Below are positions 1 through 8,540 of a stretch of 64,000 nt of DNA, one piece after another. The DNA is from Rubrivirga marina (GTDB lineage Bacteria > Bacteroidota > Rhodothermia > Rhodothermales > Rubricoccaceae), in assembly GCF_002283365.1 (NCBI RefSeq), contig NZ_MQWD01000001.1:2761749-2825748 (forward strand). The letters are read 5' to 3'. Under the pieces are notes generated by a model. It did not search any database and was not told the origin of the DNA. It saw only the letters and a program-made list of their open reading frames with translations. The translations under genes and the position numbers were made by a program. Every line of letters starts with the position of its first letter. Within the stretch, counting starts at the first letter, position 1.

Positions 1-205
1 GTGGGGGCGGCGTGTGGACGGTCGGCGGGACGAACTCAACCTCGATGGGGGTGTCCGGGTTGGCGGCGACCTCGGGGGCGCCGAGGGGCGCCGTCGGCAT
101 GGTAAACGCGGCGATCACAAGGACGAGCGCGAGGATCATCCCGACCTCGGCGTAGAGCGGGCGCCGCCGGCGGAGGTCGGCCTCGGGCGTTTTGTGGACG
201 GGCAT
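1..205 (-). CDS. tonB: Energy transducer TonB, N-terminal part (cut by window edge)
   Basis: TonB carries proton-motive energy from the inner membrane to TonB-dependent outer-membrane receptors. Only the first 68 codons are in the window. They show a short basic cytoplasmic start (LRRRRPLYAEVG), one hydrophobic segment at about residues 18-33, and then a proline-rich periplasmic stretch ending EFVPPTVHTPPP, the usual TonB layout. The ATG at 205 follows a GGAGG-like stretch and lies 39 nt after the vanZ stop, so it probably belongs to the same minus-strand operon. The C-terminal domain is outside the window, so the call rests on N-terminal architecture. Confidence 0.7.
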   Translation of the reverse strand, partial: MPVHKTPEADLRRRRPLYAEVGMILALVLVIAAFTMPTAPLGAPEVAANPDTPIEVEFVPPTVHTPPP

Positions 206-244
206 GGCGGTAGGGAACGTGTCCTCCAGAGACACGGAGCCCCG

Positions 245-595
245 TCAGCCGTTGCTCTCGCCGCGCCGGGCGATCCACGCGCCGAGCGGGATCCCGACCA
301 TCAGGCCGACCACGTCGGCCGCGGCGTCGAGCGCGTCCGGCATCCGGTCGATGGGGAGCAGCCCCTGCCAGATCTCGATGCCGACGCCGAACGCCACGCC
401 CGCGGCGAATACGGCCCACGCCCGGTGCGGGGCCGCCTGCATCCACAGCACCCCGAACACGAGGAACATCCCCGCGTGGACCCACTTGTCGAACGCGAAC
501 GGGAGGTACTCCGGTGGCGTGAGCTCGGCGGCGGGGATCGAACAGGCCGCGAGGACGGCGATCGTCCAGATGATCGCGATGCGGGAGGAGGTCAC
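245..595 (-). CDS. VanZ-like family membrane protein
   Basis: This 116-residue protein has about four hydrophobic segments, two of them separated by FDKWVHAGMFLVFG. The conserved VanZ core is visible: DKxxH in the first half, and a glycine-rich GVGIEIWQ segment followed by the PDxxDxxAxxxG pattern (DALDAAADVVG). VanZ-family proteins are small integral membrane proteins named after a teicoplanin-resistance accessory gene; most chromosomal members have no known role. The start overlaps the nnr stop in an ATGA junction, which indicates translational coupling. Nothing else suggests glycopeptide resistance here. Confidence 0.8.
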   Translation of the reverse strand: MTSSRIAIIWTIAVLAACSIPAAELTPPEYLPFAFDKWVHAGMFLVFGVLWMQAAPHRAWAVFAAGVAFGVGIEIWQGLLPIDRMPDALDAAADVVGLMVGIPLGAWIARRGESNG

Positions 596-2139
596 GAGCG
601 GAGGGCGTGGGCAGCGGCGGGGAGCCGGTCAATGAGGTCGGACGCGACGAGGCCGGTGGCCCCGTGGTCGGCCGTCCAGAGCCGGGCGGCTTCGGCGCCG
701 AGCCAGAGCGCGCAGAGGGCGGCGACGTCGGGATCGAGGCCCTGCGCGAGGAGGCCGACGAGTGTGCCGGCGAGCGTGTCGCCGGTCCCGGCCGTCGCGA
801 GCGCGGGTTCGCCGGGCGGACCGATCAGCACGCGCCCGTCCGGCGTCCCGACGACGGTCGGCACCCCCTTGAACACGAGCGTGGCGTGCCATCGTTGGGC
901 GAGCCCGCGGACGGCCTCGATGCGGTCGATGGGATCGAACGAGTCGTCGTTCAGAAGGCGGCGGAGCTCGCCGAGATGGGGGGTGAGGACGAGCGGACCG
1001 GAGCGCTGGCGGAGCACATCGGCGTCGTCGGCGTAGGCGGCGAGCCCGTCGGCGTCGAGGACGAGTGGGGCCTCGACGGCCTCGACGAGGTCGCGGACGA
1101 GCGCGAGCGTGTCGTCGTCGCGCCCGAGGCCGCAGCCGACGAGCACGGCGTCGGCCGCCTCGGCACGGTCGAGGACGGCCTCGCGGGCGATCCGGGCGAG
1201 CGTCCCGGCCCCGGTCGCCGGTTGGGCGTCGACCATCACCTCGGCGTTCCGCGCGTCCACGATGGGCGCGGCCGGCTCAGGGACGGCGGCCACGACGGCG
1301 CCGGCGCCGGACCGGTACGCGGCGGCCGTCGACAGGACCGCCGCGCCGGTGAACGTGCGACTCCCGACGACGGCGAAGACGCGGCCGGCGGAGTACTTGT
1401 GGGCGTCGGCCGCGCGCTCGGGGAGGTGTGCGCCGGCCCACGCGCGCGGCGCCTGCCAGGCGGTGGCGTGCGCTCGGAGCTCGGCGTCCGGGATCCCGAT
1501 CTCGACCGTGACGACCTCGCCCGCGAGGGTCGGGCCGTCTCCCAGGAGGAGGCCGGTCTTGATCCCGCCGAACGCGACCGTCAGGTCGGCGCGGACGCTG
1601 TCCTCGGCGGCTCGGCCCGTCGTCGCGTCGAGGCCGGAGGGGACGTCGAGGGCGACGACGGGGGCGCCGGCCCGGTTCAGCCAGGCGCAGAGCGCGCGCG
1701 CGGGCTCCCTAAGCTCGCCCGTCACGCCGATGCCGAGAAGCGCGTCGACGACGAGGTCGGCGGGGGCGTTCGCGACCTGGCGGACGTCCTCGAACGGGAC
1801 GACCTCGACGCCCGTGTCGTGCTCAGCCATCCGGCTCAAGATGTGGAGGTTGGCGGTCCGGTCGGGGGTGCCCTCGCCGGGGAGGACGAGCGCGCGAACC
1901 CGGGCGCCGTGTGCCGCCAGCACGCGCACCACCACGAGCCCGTCGCCGCCGTTGTTGCCGGTGCCGACGAGGACGGTCACGTCTCGGCCCGCGACCTCGA
2001 ATCGGGCGACGATCTCCCGTGCCGCGGCGCGCCCGGCCGACTCCATCAGCACCCGTCCCGGCACGCCCCACGTCTCGATGGTGGCCTGGTCGGCCGCGCG
2101 CATGGCTTCGGCGCTGAGGACGGGGTCGAGCGGGGTCAT
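592..2139 (-). CDS. nnr: Bifunctional NAD(P)H-hydrate epimerase / ADP-dependent NAD(P)H-hydrate dehydratase
   Basis: Nnr repairs NADHX and NADPHX, the hydrated damage products of NADH and NADPH. In this 515-residue protein the N-terminal half is the YjeF epimerase domain, with the glycine-rich GTGNNGGDG loop at about residues 59-67. The C-terminal half is the ribokinase-like dehydratase, with KGVPTVV and the late GTGDTLAGT loop. Length and domain order match fused bacterial Nnr. The start chosen is the ATG at 2139, which overlaps the upstream lipoprotein stop (ATGA). The open frame runs much further upstream, but that part is low-complexity Arg/Pro antisense sequence. The stop overlaps vanZ. 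Confidence 0.93.
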   Translation of the reverse strand: MTPLDPVLSAEAMRAADQATIETWGVPGRVLMESAGRAAAREIVARFEVAGRDVTVLVGTGNNGGDGLVVVRVLAAHGARVRALVLPGEGTPDRTANLHILSRMAEHDTGVEVVPFEDVRQVANAPADLVVDALLGIGVTGELREPARALCAWLNRAGAPVVALDVPSGLDATTGRAAEDSVRADLTVAFGGIKTGLLLGDGPTLAGEVVTVEIGIPDAELRAHATAWQAPRAWAGAHLPERAADAHKYSAGRVFAVVGSRTFTGAAVLSTAAAYRSGAGAVVAAVPEPAAPIVDARNAEVMVDAQPATGAGTLARIAREAVLDRAEAADAVLVGCGLGRDDDTLALVRDLVEAVEAPLVLDADGLAAYADDADVLRQRSGPLVLTPHLGELRRLLNDDSFDPIDRIEAVRGLAQRWHATLVFKGVPTVVGTPDGRVLIGPPGEPALATAGTGDTLAGTLVGLLAQGLDPDVAALCALWLGAEAARLWTADHGATGLVASDLIDRLPAAAHALRS

Positions 2140-3752
2140 AGCGTGATGGGGTCGATCTCGGTCTCCCAGCGTGCGCGGACCTGCACGGGCTGGGCGAGGA
2201 ACACGAGCGGTTCGGGCGGCTCGTACGGCCAGAGCCGGCCGCCGCTCCATCTGCCGTCGCCGTCGCGGTCGACCCAGATGCGGAGCGTGTACGGGCCCGG
2301 CAGAAGACCATCGGCCACGAACGCCCCGGTCGAGTCGGCCGCGACGACGACGGGGGCGCCCGCCTCGGGGCGGACCTCGACCCGGACCGGCCCGTCGGCC
2401 TCGACCCGCCCGACGAGGGCGCCGAGGTCGCGGGCGTCGGGGACGACGAAGCGCTGCGACGCGGTCGAGTCGCCGACCGGCGCTACGACGGTGAAGCGGG
2501 CCGGGAGGGTGGCCGACGAGTCGGGGACGAACGTGACGCCGTCGGTGGTGACGAAGGGGACGTCGAGCGTCTCTCCAACTGCGCGGACCTCGACAGCGTC
2601 CAGCAACGCGCCGGGGGGCGACGTAAATCGGATGCCAGGACGGACGTCTCGGCCGAGGACGACGGAGTCCGGCGCGCTCGGGACGAAGGCGTCGAATCGG
2701 GCCGAGGCGGTGTCGGCACGAACGGGCGGAGTGGCGCTGAGTCGGAACGGTGGGGCGCCGAGGCCGGCCGAGTCGGCGAGGGCGTCGGTGCCCTCGGACG
2801 TGACGAGCAGTGGAGTCGAAGGGAAGGGCGGGGCTGCCTCCCCGTAGACCTCGAAGGCCGAAGCCGCCGGCTGGTACCACGACACCGCCCGACGATCTCC
2901 CGAGGCGGAGTCGGTCACGGCGACGGCCTCGCCGAACGCGGCGGTGTCGAGGAGGCGGACGGGCTCGTCGAAGCGGAGCGCGACCCGTCGGTCGGAGAGC
3001 GGCCGGAGGCGCTGGGCGACGGGCGGGACCGTGTCGAGCGTCGTGACGAAGAACGCAGCGGGCTCGGGCGCGGTCGAGTCGTCCCGGGCGAGGAGGGCGG
3101 GGGCCGGCGGGGCGGCGAAGCGCTCGCCGGCGTCGGCGCGGGCGTTCCGGTTCCGGTCCTCGATGGCGAGGACGAAGTAGGGGCCGGGGCGGAGGTACTC
3201 CAGCGTGAACGGCCCGTCGGCGCCCGTCTCCGTGCGGTAGTCGGGCGCGGCGACGCCGGGGTCGACGGTGCCGAGCGTGTCGTCGAGGGCGTAGGCCCAG
3301 ACGGCGACGCCGCCCACGCCGGCGCCCGTCTCGGGGCGCCGGACGGTCCCGGCGATCCGGCCGCGGTCGATGGCGTCGCCCGTCGCGAAGGCGAGCGTGA
3401 TCGGCGCCCGGAGCGCCACGTTCCGCTGGTCGGCCAGCGCCGTGCCGACGGTCACGACGTACGTCGTCGAGTCGCGGAGCTCGTGGAGCGTGATGCGCAG
3501 CTCGCGCGCGCTCACAGAGACGTCCGGTGGCGTCTCCGTCGGGGGCGTCACCGTCACGGCGGTGGCCGCATTCGTCGCCAGTCGCTCGGAGAACGTCAGC
3601 CGGAGCGTGCGGTCCGAGACGTTCGTGGAGCCGTCGGCCGGGCTCGACGCGACGAGCGTCGGCGGCGTCGTGTCGGCCGGGCCGCCAGTGGGGGCGACGG
3701 GCGTCGCGCAGCCGGCGAGCACCAGGAGGAGCAGGGCGGCGGACGGTCGCAT
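2136..3752 (-). CDS. Lipoprotein with N-terminal bacterial Ig-like (Big_5/SbsA) domain
   Basis: The 538-residue product starts with a lipoprotein signal (hydrophobic core, then LAGC at about residues 12-15) when the ATG at 3752 is used; an in-frame ATG at 3791 would add 13 basic residues. After a Thr/Pro linker there is an Ig-like fold of the Big_5 type (PPTLVASSPADGSTNV, then TFSERL) to about residue 130. A carboxypeptidase-regulatory-like beta segment (IAGTVRRP) and further beta-rich sequence follow. Such proteins are common cell-surface lipoproteins in Bacteroidota and Rhodothermota; function is unknown. It lies between an unidentified gene and nnr and overlaps nnr by 4 nt. Confidence 0.78.
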   Translation of the reverse strand: MRPSAALLLLVLAGCATPVAPTGGPADTTPPTLVASSPADGSTNVSDRTLRLTFSERLATNAATAVTVTPPTETPPDVSVSARELRITLHELRDSTTYVVTVGTALADQRNVALRAPITLAFATGDAIDRGRIAGTVRRPETGAGVGGVAVWAYALDDTLGTVDPGVAAPDYRTETGADGPFTLEYLRPGPYFVLAIEDRNRNARADAGERFAAPPAPALLARDDSTAPEPAAFFVTTLDTVPPVAQRLRPLSDRRVALRFDEPVRLLDTAAFGEAVAVTDSASGDRRAVSWYQPAASAFEVYGEAAPPFPSTPLLVTSEGTDALADSAGLGAPPFRLSATPPVRADTASARFDAFVPSAPDSVVLGRDVRPGIRFTSPPGALLDAVEVRAVGETLDVPFVTTDGVTFVPDSSATLPARFTVVAPVGDSTASQRFVVPDARDLGALVGRVEADGPVRVEVRPEAGAPVVVAADSTGAFVADGLLPGPYTLRIWVDRDGDGRWSGGRLWPYEPPEPLVFLAQPVQVRARWETEIDPITL

Positions 3753-3791
3753 GGGAGCCCGCCTCGGGGAGCGCGTGAGGCGGCCGGCCAC

Positions 3792-4610
3792 TCAGCCGGC
3801 GTGCTCCGGGAACAGCTCGCGGAACCGCTCGATCATGGTCCGGGCCTCGTCCGCAAGCCGCTTCGTCTCGTCGGCGTCCTGGGCGTGCTCGGCGGCGAAG
3901 GCGGCGGGGTCGCCGCCGTTGCGGGCGAGGTCCCAGTAGTCGTCGGCACGGGCGAGGGCGTCCTCGAAGGCGTCGGGGTCGGTCATGATCTCCGGCGACT
4001 CGAGGAGCGGCTGGGCAAAGCGGGCGCGGGCCTCGGTCTCCGAGAGCCCGTCGCTCCCGAACCCGGCGTGCGTCGCGTCGCCCTCCTCCGGGCCGACCCG
4101 GAACGCCGGGTGGTGGAGCAGGTCGTCGAACCCGACCACGGCGTGCCCGGTGCTCTGCGCCATCTCGATCTCTTCGGGGAGCATGGCCTGCCAGTGGATC
4201 TCGACCGTCTCCAAGAGCCCGTCGAGGCCGACCCAGTCGTCCTCGCTCGGGTCCTCTCCGACGAGTTGGGACGCCAGGGCCTGCCGCTTGTGGGCGCGCT
4301 CGGACGGCGGGAGGGAGAAGAAAGCCCACAGCACGCGGGCCGTCTCGAGGAGCGCGACCGTGTCGTCAGCGACGGAGTCGGGCTCGTCGCGGAGGCGGAA
4401 GGCGTCGGCCGCGTCGAGCTCGTAGAGCGAGAAGAGCGGCTCCGCGAACAGGGCCAGCGACTCGTACTGGACGCCGGTCTCGCCCTCGACGAGCGTGCGC
4501 GTCAGCCGCGCCTTCCGCTTGGCGAAGGCCTCGGCCGCGGCGCCGTCGAAGGCGGCCACGACCTCGGGGTCGAGGTCGCCGATGGAGTCGTCGAAGTCGT
4601 CGTCGAACAC
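3792..4610 (-). CDS. Conserved-looking acidic protein of unknown function
   Basis: I do not recognise this 272-residue protein. It is strongly acidic, with an Asp-rich start (FDDDFDDSIGDLDPE), and is predicted soluble and mostly helical with no signal peptide or membrane segment. Codon use matches its neighbours, and none of the overlapping frames gives a plausible protein. It sits 33 nt after the DUF3037 gene and 39 nt before the Ig-like lipoprotein on the same strand, so it is probably co-transcribed with them. Nothing in the sequence supports a specific role. Confidence 0.7.
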   Translation of the reverse strand: MFDDDFDDSIGDLDPEVVAAFDGAAAEAFAKRKARLTRTLVEGETGVQYESLALFAEPLFSLYELDAADAFRLRDEPDSVADDTVALLETARVLWAFFSLPPSERAHKRQALASQLVGEDPSEDDWVGLDGLLETVEIHWQAMLPEEIEMAQSTGHAVVGFDDLLHHPAFRVGPEEGDATHAGFGSDGLSETEARARFAQPLLESPEIMTDPDAFEDALARADDYWDLARNGGDPAAFAAEHAQDADETKRLADEARTMIERFRELFPEHAG

Positions 4611-4643
4611 AGGGGGTGCGGTAGAAGGGAAGGCCTGGAGGGG

Positions 4644-5063
4644 CTAGACGCGCGACGCGGGCGGGGATGTTCCGAGGCCCGACGCTTCTTCCGCGCGGGT
4701 TCCTAAGACCGAGTGTGCGATCCGGTCGAGCGCGGCGGCCGGGTCGTCGGTCACCCCCGTCCGAACGGCCGTCGTTTGGAGCGCCGTGGAGCGGACGGCC
4801 GTGAGGAAGTGGAACCGCTCGGACGGCGGCAGCCGCCCCACCGGTCCCGCCTCGGCACCGCCCTGGACGATCTGGCGGACCGATCCGAGCGACCGCCCCA
4901 AGAGCGCCGCGTCGAGCCCGAGGCGGGCGGCCGCGTCGGCGCCATCGGCCAGCCGGACATCGAGAAACCGGGCCTGCCGGCACTGGAGCAACACCCCGAC
5001 CGTCACGGCGTCGCCGGTCGGGACCCAGACCGCGCGGACGAGGGCGTAGTCGAACGCGGGCAT
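4644..5063 (-). CDS. DUF3037 family protein
   Basis: The 139-residue protein begins FDYALVRAVWVPTGDAVTVGVLLQ. This is the DUF3037 opening, a YxxVR strand followed by an N(V/I)GVLL-type motif. The family is small and without known activity, but it is repeatedly found beside HipA-like kinases. That is the case here: only 3 nt separate it from the kinase gene immediately upstream. The pairing supports the identification and suggests the two proteins work together. The C-terminal 20 residues are Ser/Pro-rich and probably disordered. Confidence 0.75.
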   Translation of the reverse strand: MPAFDYALVRAVWVPTGDAVTVGVLLQCRQARFLDVRLADGADAAARLGLDAALLGRSLGSVRQIVQGGAEAGPVGRLPPSERFHFLTAVRSTALQTTAVRTGVTDDPAAALDRIAHSVLGTRAEEASGLGTSPPASRV

Positions 5064-5066
5064 GGC

Positions 5067-5909
5067 CTAGCGACGGTAGGCGAGGGGCGTGTCGTCGGGC
5101 CGCTCGGCCTGGGCCCGAGCGGCTTCTTCTACCCAGAGGCGAGGCGGCTCGAGCCGCTCTCGGAAGAAGTCGGCGTAGGCGTCGCGGGCCGCCTGAGCGG
5201 TGTCGAAGGCCGGGTCGCGGCCCTCGGGCGCGTCCATCAGGAGGTCGTCCGGGATCGGGTCGAGGACGCCTCGGATCGCGTCGTCGTCGAGACGTGGGGT
5301 GAGGCGGGCGTCGGCGTCCGCGATGGGGCCGGCGACCGGGAGGAGCACGTGGTCCTTGATGGGCGGGAACGGCGCGCGCGCACGCTCAGCGTCGACGTGC
5401 GACCAGTCGTGGTGGAAGTAGAGCGCCGCGCCGTGGTCGATGAGCCAGAGCTTGGGCCCGTCATCGGCGCGGGCGATGAGGAGGTTCGGGTTCCGGGCCG
5501 TCCGGTCGATGTTGGTCGTGAGCGCGTCGAGCCAGACGACGTCGGCCGCCAGGGCCGGGTCGATGAGATCGGCGTGGGCGGCGGGCTCGTAGGCGAAGGC
5601 GCCCGGGACGAACCCGAGGCCGACGTTCAGCCCGCGGCTGCCCTTCAGGATGTCCTGGATCTCGGGGTCCGGCTCGGCCCGGCCGAACTCCGGCGCGAGG
5701 TCCACGAGCGCGAGGTCGGGGAGGGGGAGTCCCAGCCGCTCCGCGATGCCGCCCACGATGAGCTCGGCGAGGAGGGCCCGCGCGCCCTGTCCGGCCCCGC
5801 GGAACTTGACGACGTACATCCCGCCGTCGGTCTCGACGAGGGCAGGGAGCGAGCCGCCCTCGCGGAGCGGCGTGACGTACCGCTGGGCGGCGTGCGTGTC
5901 GATCGGCAT
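5067..5909 (-). CDS. HipA-like kinase family protein
   Basis: The 280-residue product keeps the HipA-like kinase core. It has an ATP-anchoring Lys in YVVKFRG with a nearby Glu (ALLAELIVG), a catalytic-loop region TTNIDRTARNPNLL, and a metal-binding segment LWLIDHGAAL. It lacks the N-terminal subdomain of classical HipA toxins and matches the shorter HipA_2-like group that pairs with DUF3037. The ATG at 5909 was chosen because it starts the conserved part and lies 7 nt after the thpR stop; upstream sequence in this frame is Arg/Pro-rich shadow. The substrate is unknown. It may be a toxin-like Ser/Thr kinase or a non-toxic relative. Confidence 0.8.
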   Translation of the reverse strand: MPIDTHAAQRYVTPLREGGSLPALVETDGGMYVVKFRGAGQGARALLAELIVGGIAERLGLPLPDLALVDLAPEFGRAEPDPEIQDILKGSRGLNVGLGFVPGAFAYEPAAHADLIDPALAADVVWLDALTTNIDRTARNPNLLIARADDGPKLWLIDHGAALYFHHDWSHVDAERARAPFPPIKDHVLLPVAGPIADADARLTPRLDDDAIRGVLDPIPDDLLMDAPEGRDPAFDTAQAARDAYADFFRERLEPPRLWVEEAARAQAERPDDTPLAYRR

Positions 5910-5916
5910 GGGGGGC

Positions 5917-6471
5917 TCACCCGCCGCTGGCCGTCGGGGTTTCCGCGAGCGGCACGCGGAGGAGGGTGACGTACTCGGGGCCGTCGGGCGTCTGCCGGCT
6001 CTCCACGAGCGAGAACGAGGTCGCGACTCCCTCCGCCTCGGGAGGGTCGAGGCCGCGGAGGGCCTTCCGAATCGCCGCCGGGTCGGGCTGGCGAACGCGC
6101 GCCAGGGTGACGTGAGGCAACAACTCGTGGTCGGCAGCCGGCGCGCCGGCACGGCCCAGCGCCTCGCCGAGGCGCGAGACCAGTGCGCCGAGCGGAGCCG
6201 TCTCGTTCACCCGGACCGCCAGCGCTCGGGGGCGCCGCGCAGAGGGCAGGCGGATCAGGTCGCCGGTCGCGATGGGGACGGGGCGGCGTCGGATTCGTTC
6301 GAGGTGGCCCGTTATTGCATTCGTCATGCCTTCCGACGTCTCCCCGAGGAACCGGAGCGTGAGGTGGAGCCGCTCCGCCGGTACCCACCGCGCGTCCGGC
6401 ACGTCGGCTCGCCATGCCGCCAGCGGCTCGCGCACGGCGTCAGGAAGGTCGAGGGCGACGAAGAGACGCAT
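5917..6471 (-). CDS. thpR: RNA 2',3'-cyclic phosphodiesterase (ThpR/LigT family)
   Basis: This 2H phosphoesterase opens 2',3'-cyclic phosphates on RNA ends. Both signature HxTx motifs are present at the expected spacing: HLTL at about residues 36-39 and HVTL at about 120-123. The length (184 aa) and the start MRLFVALDLP are typical. It is the first gene of the minus-strand directon that continues into the HipA-like kinase. Its leader (6472-6505) is pyrimidine-rich on the coding strand. The biological substrate of bacterial ThpR is uncertain; tRNA repair and nucleotide turnover have been proposed for the family. Confidence 0.92.
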   Translation of the reverse strand: MRLFVALDLPDAVREPLAAWRADVPDARWVPAERLHLTLRFLGETSEGMTNAITGHLERIRRRPVPIATGDLIRLPSARRPRALAVRVNETAPLGALVSRLGEALGRAGAPAADHELLPHVTLARVRQPDPAAIRKALRGLDPPEAEGVATSFSLVESRQTPDGPEYVTLLRVPLAETPTASGG

Positions 6472-6587
6472 GGGGATGAGGGGTGGGGGATGAGGGATTC
6501 GATAGGACGGGCCTGATGGGTTCCTACGCGTAGGGCGGCACTCTCTGCCCGTTCAGTTCCCCATTCGCGGCTCGCGGAACGAGCCCC

Positions 6588-7619
6588 CTACGCCAAGCCC
6601 GAGCCGAAGCGGCGGAGGATGGCGAGGAAGAAAGGCACGCCGCAGATCGCCGTGAGCACGCCGACGGGCACCTCCTGGCCGGGAAGGACCGTCCGCGCGG
6701 CGAGGTCGGCGAGGAGGAGGAAGAGGGCGCCGCCGGCGAAGGCGAACGGCACCAGCCGGCCGTGCGTCGCGCCGGCCACGAGGCGGACCGCGTGGGGCAC
6801 GATCAGCCCGACGAACCCGATCACGCCCGCCGACGCGACGAGCACGCCGGTCGCGACGGCGGCGATGGCGATGAGCGTTCGCTTCAGCGCCTCGACCGGG
6901 ACGCCAAGCCCGGCGGCCGGCTCCTCGCCCGTCGTCAGCAGGTCGAGCGGACGCGCCAGCGCCCACAGCCCACCGAGCGAAAGGAGCGACACGACGAGCG
7001 GGGCGAGCACGGTCTCCCACCGCGCCCGCGACAGCGACCCGAGCAACCAGAACAGGACCGCGCGCAGCTTGTCGGGCTCGGGCGAGGCGTAGGTCACGAA
7101 CGCCGTCACCGACCCGAGCAGGGCCGACATCGCGACGCCCGCGAGGAGGAGGCGCGTCGTCGAGAGCGTCGGGCCGCGGCGCGCGGCGGCGAAGACCGTC
7201 GCGACGGCCAGCCACGCACCCGCCGTCGCGGCGACCGGCATCGACACGGTGCGCGACACGATGGCCGGCAGGAAACCGAGGTAGAACAGCGCCGCGCCCG
7301 CGCTCGCGCCCGACGACGCGCCGAGGATGTACGGCTCCGCGAGCGGGTTCCGCACGAGCGCCTGCATCGCCACGCCCACGACCGCGAGCCCGCCACCGAC
7401 GGCGAGCGCCAGGACCACGCGCGGCACGCGGAGCTGCCACACGATGAGCCGGTCCACCTCGGGGCCGCCGCCGAGGAGGGCGGACCACACCCGGCCCGGC
7501 CCGAGGTCGGCGCTCCCCCACGTCAGGCTGGCGGCGACGGCGAGCCCGGTGGCGACGGCCAGCCCGATCCCGACGACGACGGGGCGCGCGCCGAGGCGGG
7601 ACGACTCGCCCCGGGCCAT
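6588..7619 (-). CDS. FecCD-family ABC transporter permease (iron-siderophore/cobalamin/heme type)
   Basis: The 343-residue protein has the multi-spanning FecCD/BtuC pattern. Family signatures are RVPRVVLALAVGGGLAVVG, NPLAEPYILGASSGA, and the late GFVGLIVPHAVR loop that contacts the ATPase. Its start overlaps the stop of the binding-protein gene by one base (TGATG), so the two are translationally coupled. It imports a metal chelate (siderophore, cobalamin or heme); the sequence does not decide which. No ATPase gene follows: the next genes downstream are thpR and the HipA-like kinase. Confidence 0.92.
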   Translation of the reverse strand: MARGESSRLGARPVVVGIGLAVATGLAVAASLTWGSADLGPGRVWSALLGGGPEVDRLIVWQLRVPRVVLALAVGGGLAVVGVAMQALVRNPLAEPYILGASSGASAGAALFYLGFLPAIVSRTVSMPVAATAGAWLAVATVFAAARRGPTLSTTRLLLAGVAMSALLGSVTAFVTYASPEPDKLRAVLFWLLGSLSRARWETVLAPLVVSLLSLGGLWALARPLDLLTTGEEPAAGLGVPVEALKRTLIAIAAVATGVLVASAGVIGFVGLIVPHAVRLVAGATHGRLVPFAFAGGALFLLLADLAARTVLPGQEVPVGVLTAICGVPFFLAILRRFGSGLA

Positions 7620-8506
7620 CAGGCGGCCCCCGCTGCGAACGCCTCGGGGTGGAGCAGCCGGGCCAACCGCTCCAGCCCCTCGATCAACCGCGGGCCGGGA
7701 CGGCTCACGAGGTCCGGGTCGATCCCGTAGACGCGGCTGTTCTGGACGGCCGGGAGCGAGAAGAACGTCGGGTGCTCCTCGAGGAGCTGCGAGGGGTCGT
7801 AGTCCTCAATGAGCACGACGATGACCTCGGGCGCCATCTCGAGCACGGCCTCGTCGCTGGGCTGCGACGCCTCGCCTGGGTACACGTCGGTCAGGTTCTG
7901 GCCGCCCGCGAGGCGGACGAGCTCGCTGGCGTACGAGTCGCGGCCGAACGCGTACAGCGTCTCGTCGCCGACCAGGAGCAGGACGCGCGGCGCGGTGTAC
8001 GGCTGGACGGCGTCCTGGACGGCCGAGACCCGGCGTTCGAAGGCGTCGGCAGCGGGGGCGCCGCCGCTCGTGGCGAGGAGCGTGTCGAGCGTCCGCAGCG
8101 CGCGCGGCACGTCGGCGACCTCGTCGAAGCGGAAGAGGTACGTCGGGACGCCGAGCGCGGCGAGCCCGTCGGCGGCCTCGGCCGCATTCACGTCCGTCGA
8201 CCCGATCGCGAGGCCCGGCTGGAGCGAGACGACCGTCTCGGTGTCGAGCGGGAGCGACTGGAACCGCGGGAGGCTCTGGATGCCCGGCGGGAAGCTGTCG
8301 CTCATCGAGACCCCCGCCAGCCGGTCGGCCCCGGCCGCCTCGGCGACGAGCTCGGTGATGTTGGGAGCGAGCGGGAGGACGGTCTCGGGTGCGCCGTCGA
8401 AGGGCACCGTCCGGCCCAGGTCGTCGCGGACCTCAGAGGGCGCGTCGGGGGCGCAGGCGGCGAGCGCCACGAGACCGGCGAGGAGGGCGAAACGGGAGGT
8501 GCGCAT
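7619..8506 (-). CDS. ABC transporter substrate-binding lipoprotein (BtuF/FepB-like)
   Basis: The 295-residue protein has a lipoprotein signal (hydrophobic run, then LAAC at about residues 15-18). It continues with the class III periplasmic binding fold: VRDDLGRTVPFDGAPETVLPLAPNITEL, then two lobes joined by a long helix around residues 145-165. The motif LAPNITELVAEAGA-like and the helical-backbone fold fit BtuF/FepB/FhuD proteins. It precedes and overlaps the permease gene. A divergent lipid-kinase gene begins 34 nt upstream, leaving no room for a cobalamin riboswitch, so the ligand stays open. Confidence 0.88.
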   Translation of the reverse strand: MRTSRFALLAGLVALAACAPDAPSEVRDDLGRTVPFDGAPETVLPLAPNITELVAEAAGADRLAGVSMSDSFPPGIQSLPRFQSLPLDTETVVSLQPGLAIGSTDVNAAEAADGLAALGVPTYLFRFDEVADVPRALRTLDTLLATSGGAPAADAFERRVSAVQDAVQPYTAPRVLLLVGDETLYAFGRDSYASELVRLAGGQNLTDVYPGEASQPSDEAVLEMAPEVIVVLIEDYDPSQLLEEHPTFFSLPAVQNSRVYGIDPDLVSRPGPRLIEGLERLARLLHPEAFAAGAA

Positions 8507-8540
8507 GGCGGGGGAGGGGCGACGGCTAAGTTACCCGGCC

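Noticed and set aside
592-4329. A single 1,245-residue protein
   Set aside because: Only the last 515 residues (Nnr) are protein-like. The rest is Arg/Pro-rich and antisense or out of frame to two credible genes on the same stretch.
8507-8540. A cobalamin riboswitch upstream of the chelate-binding protein
   Set aside because: Only 34 nt separate it from the divergent lipid-kinase gene, far less than a B12 riboswitch needs.
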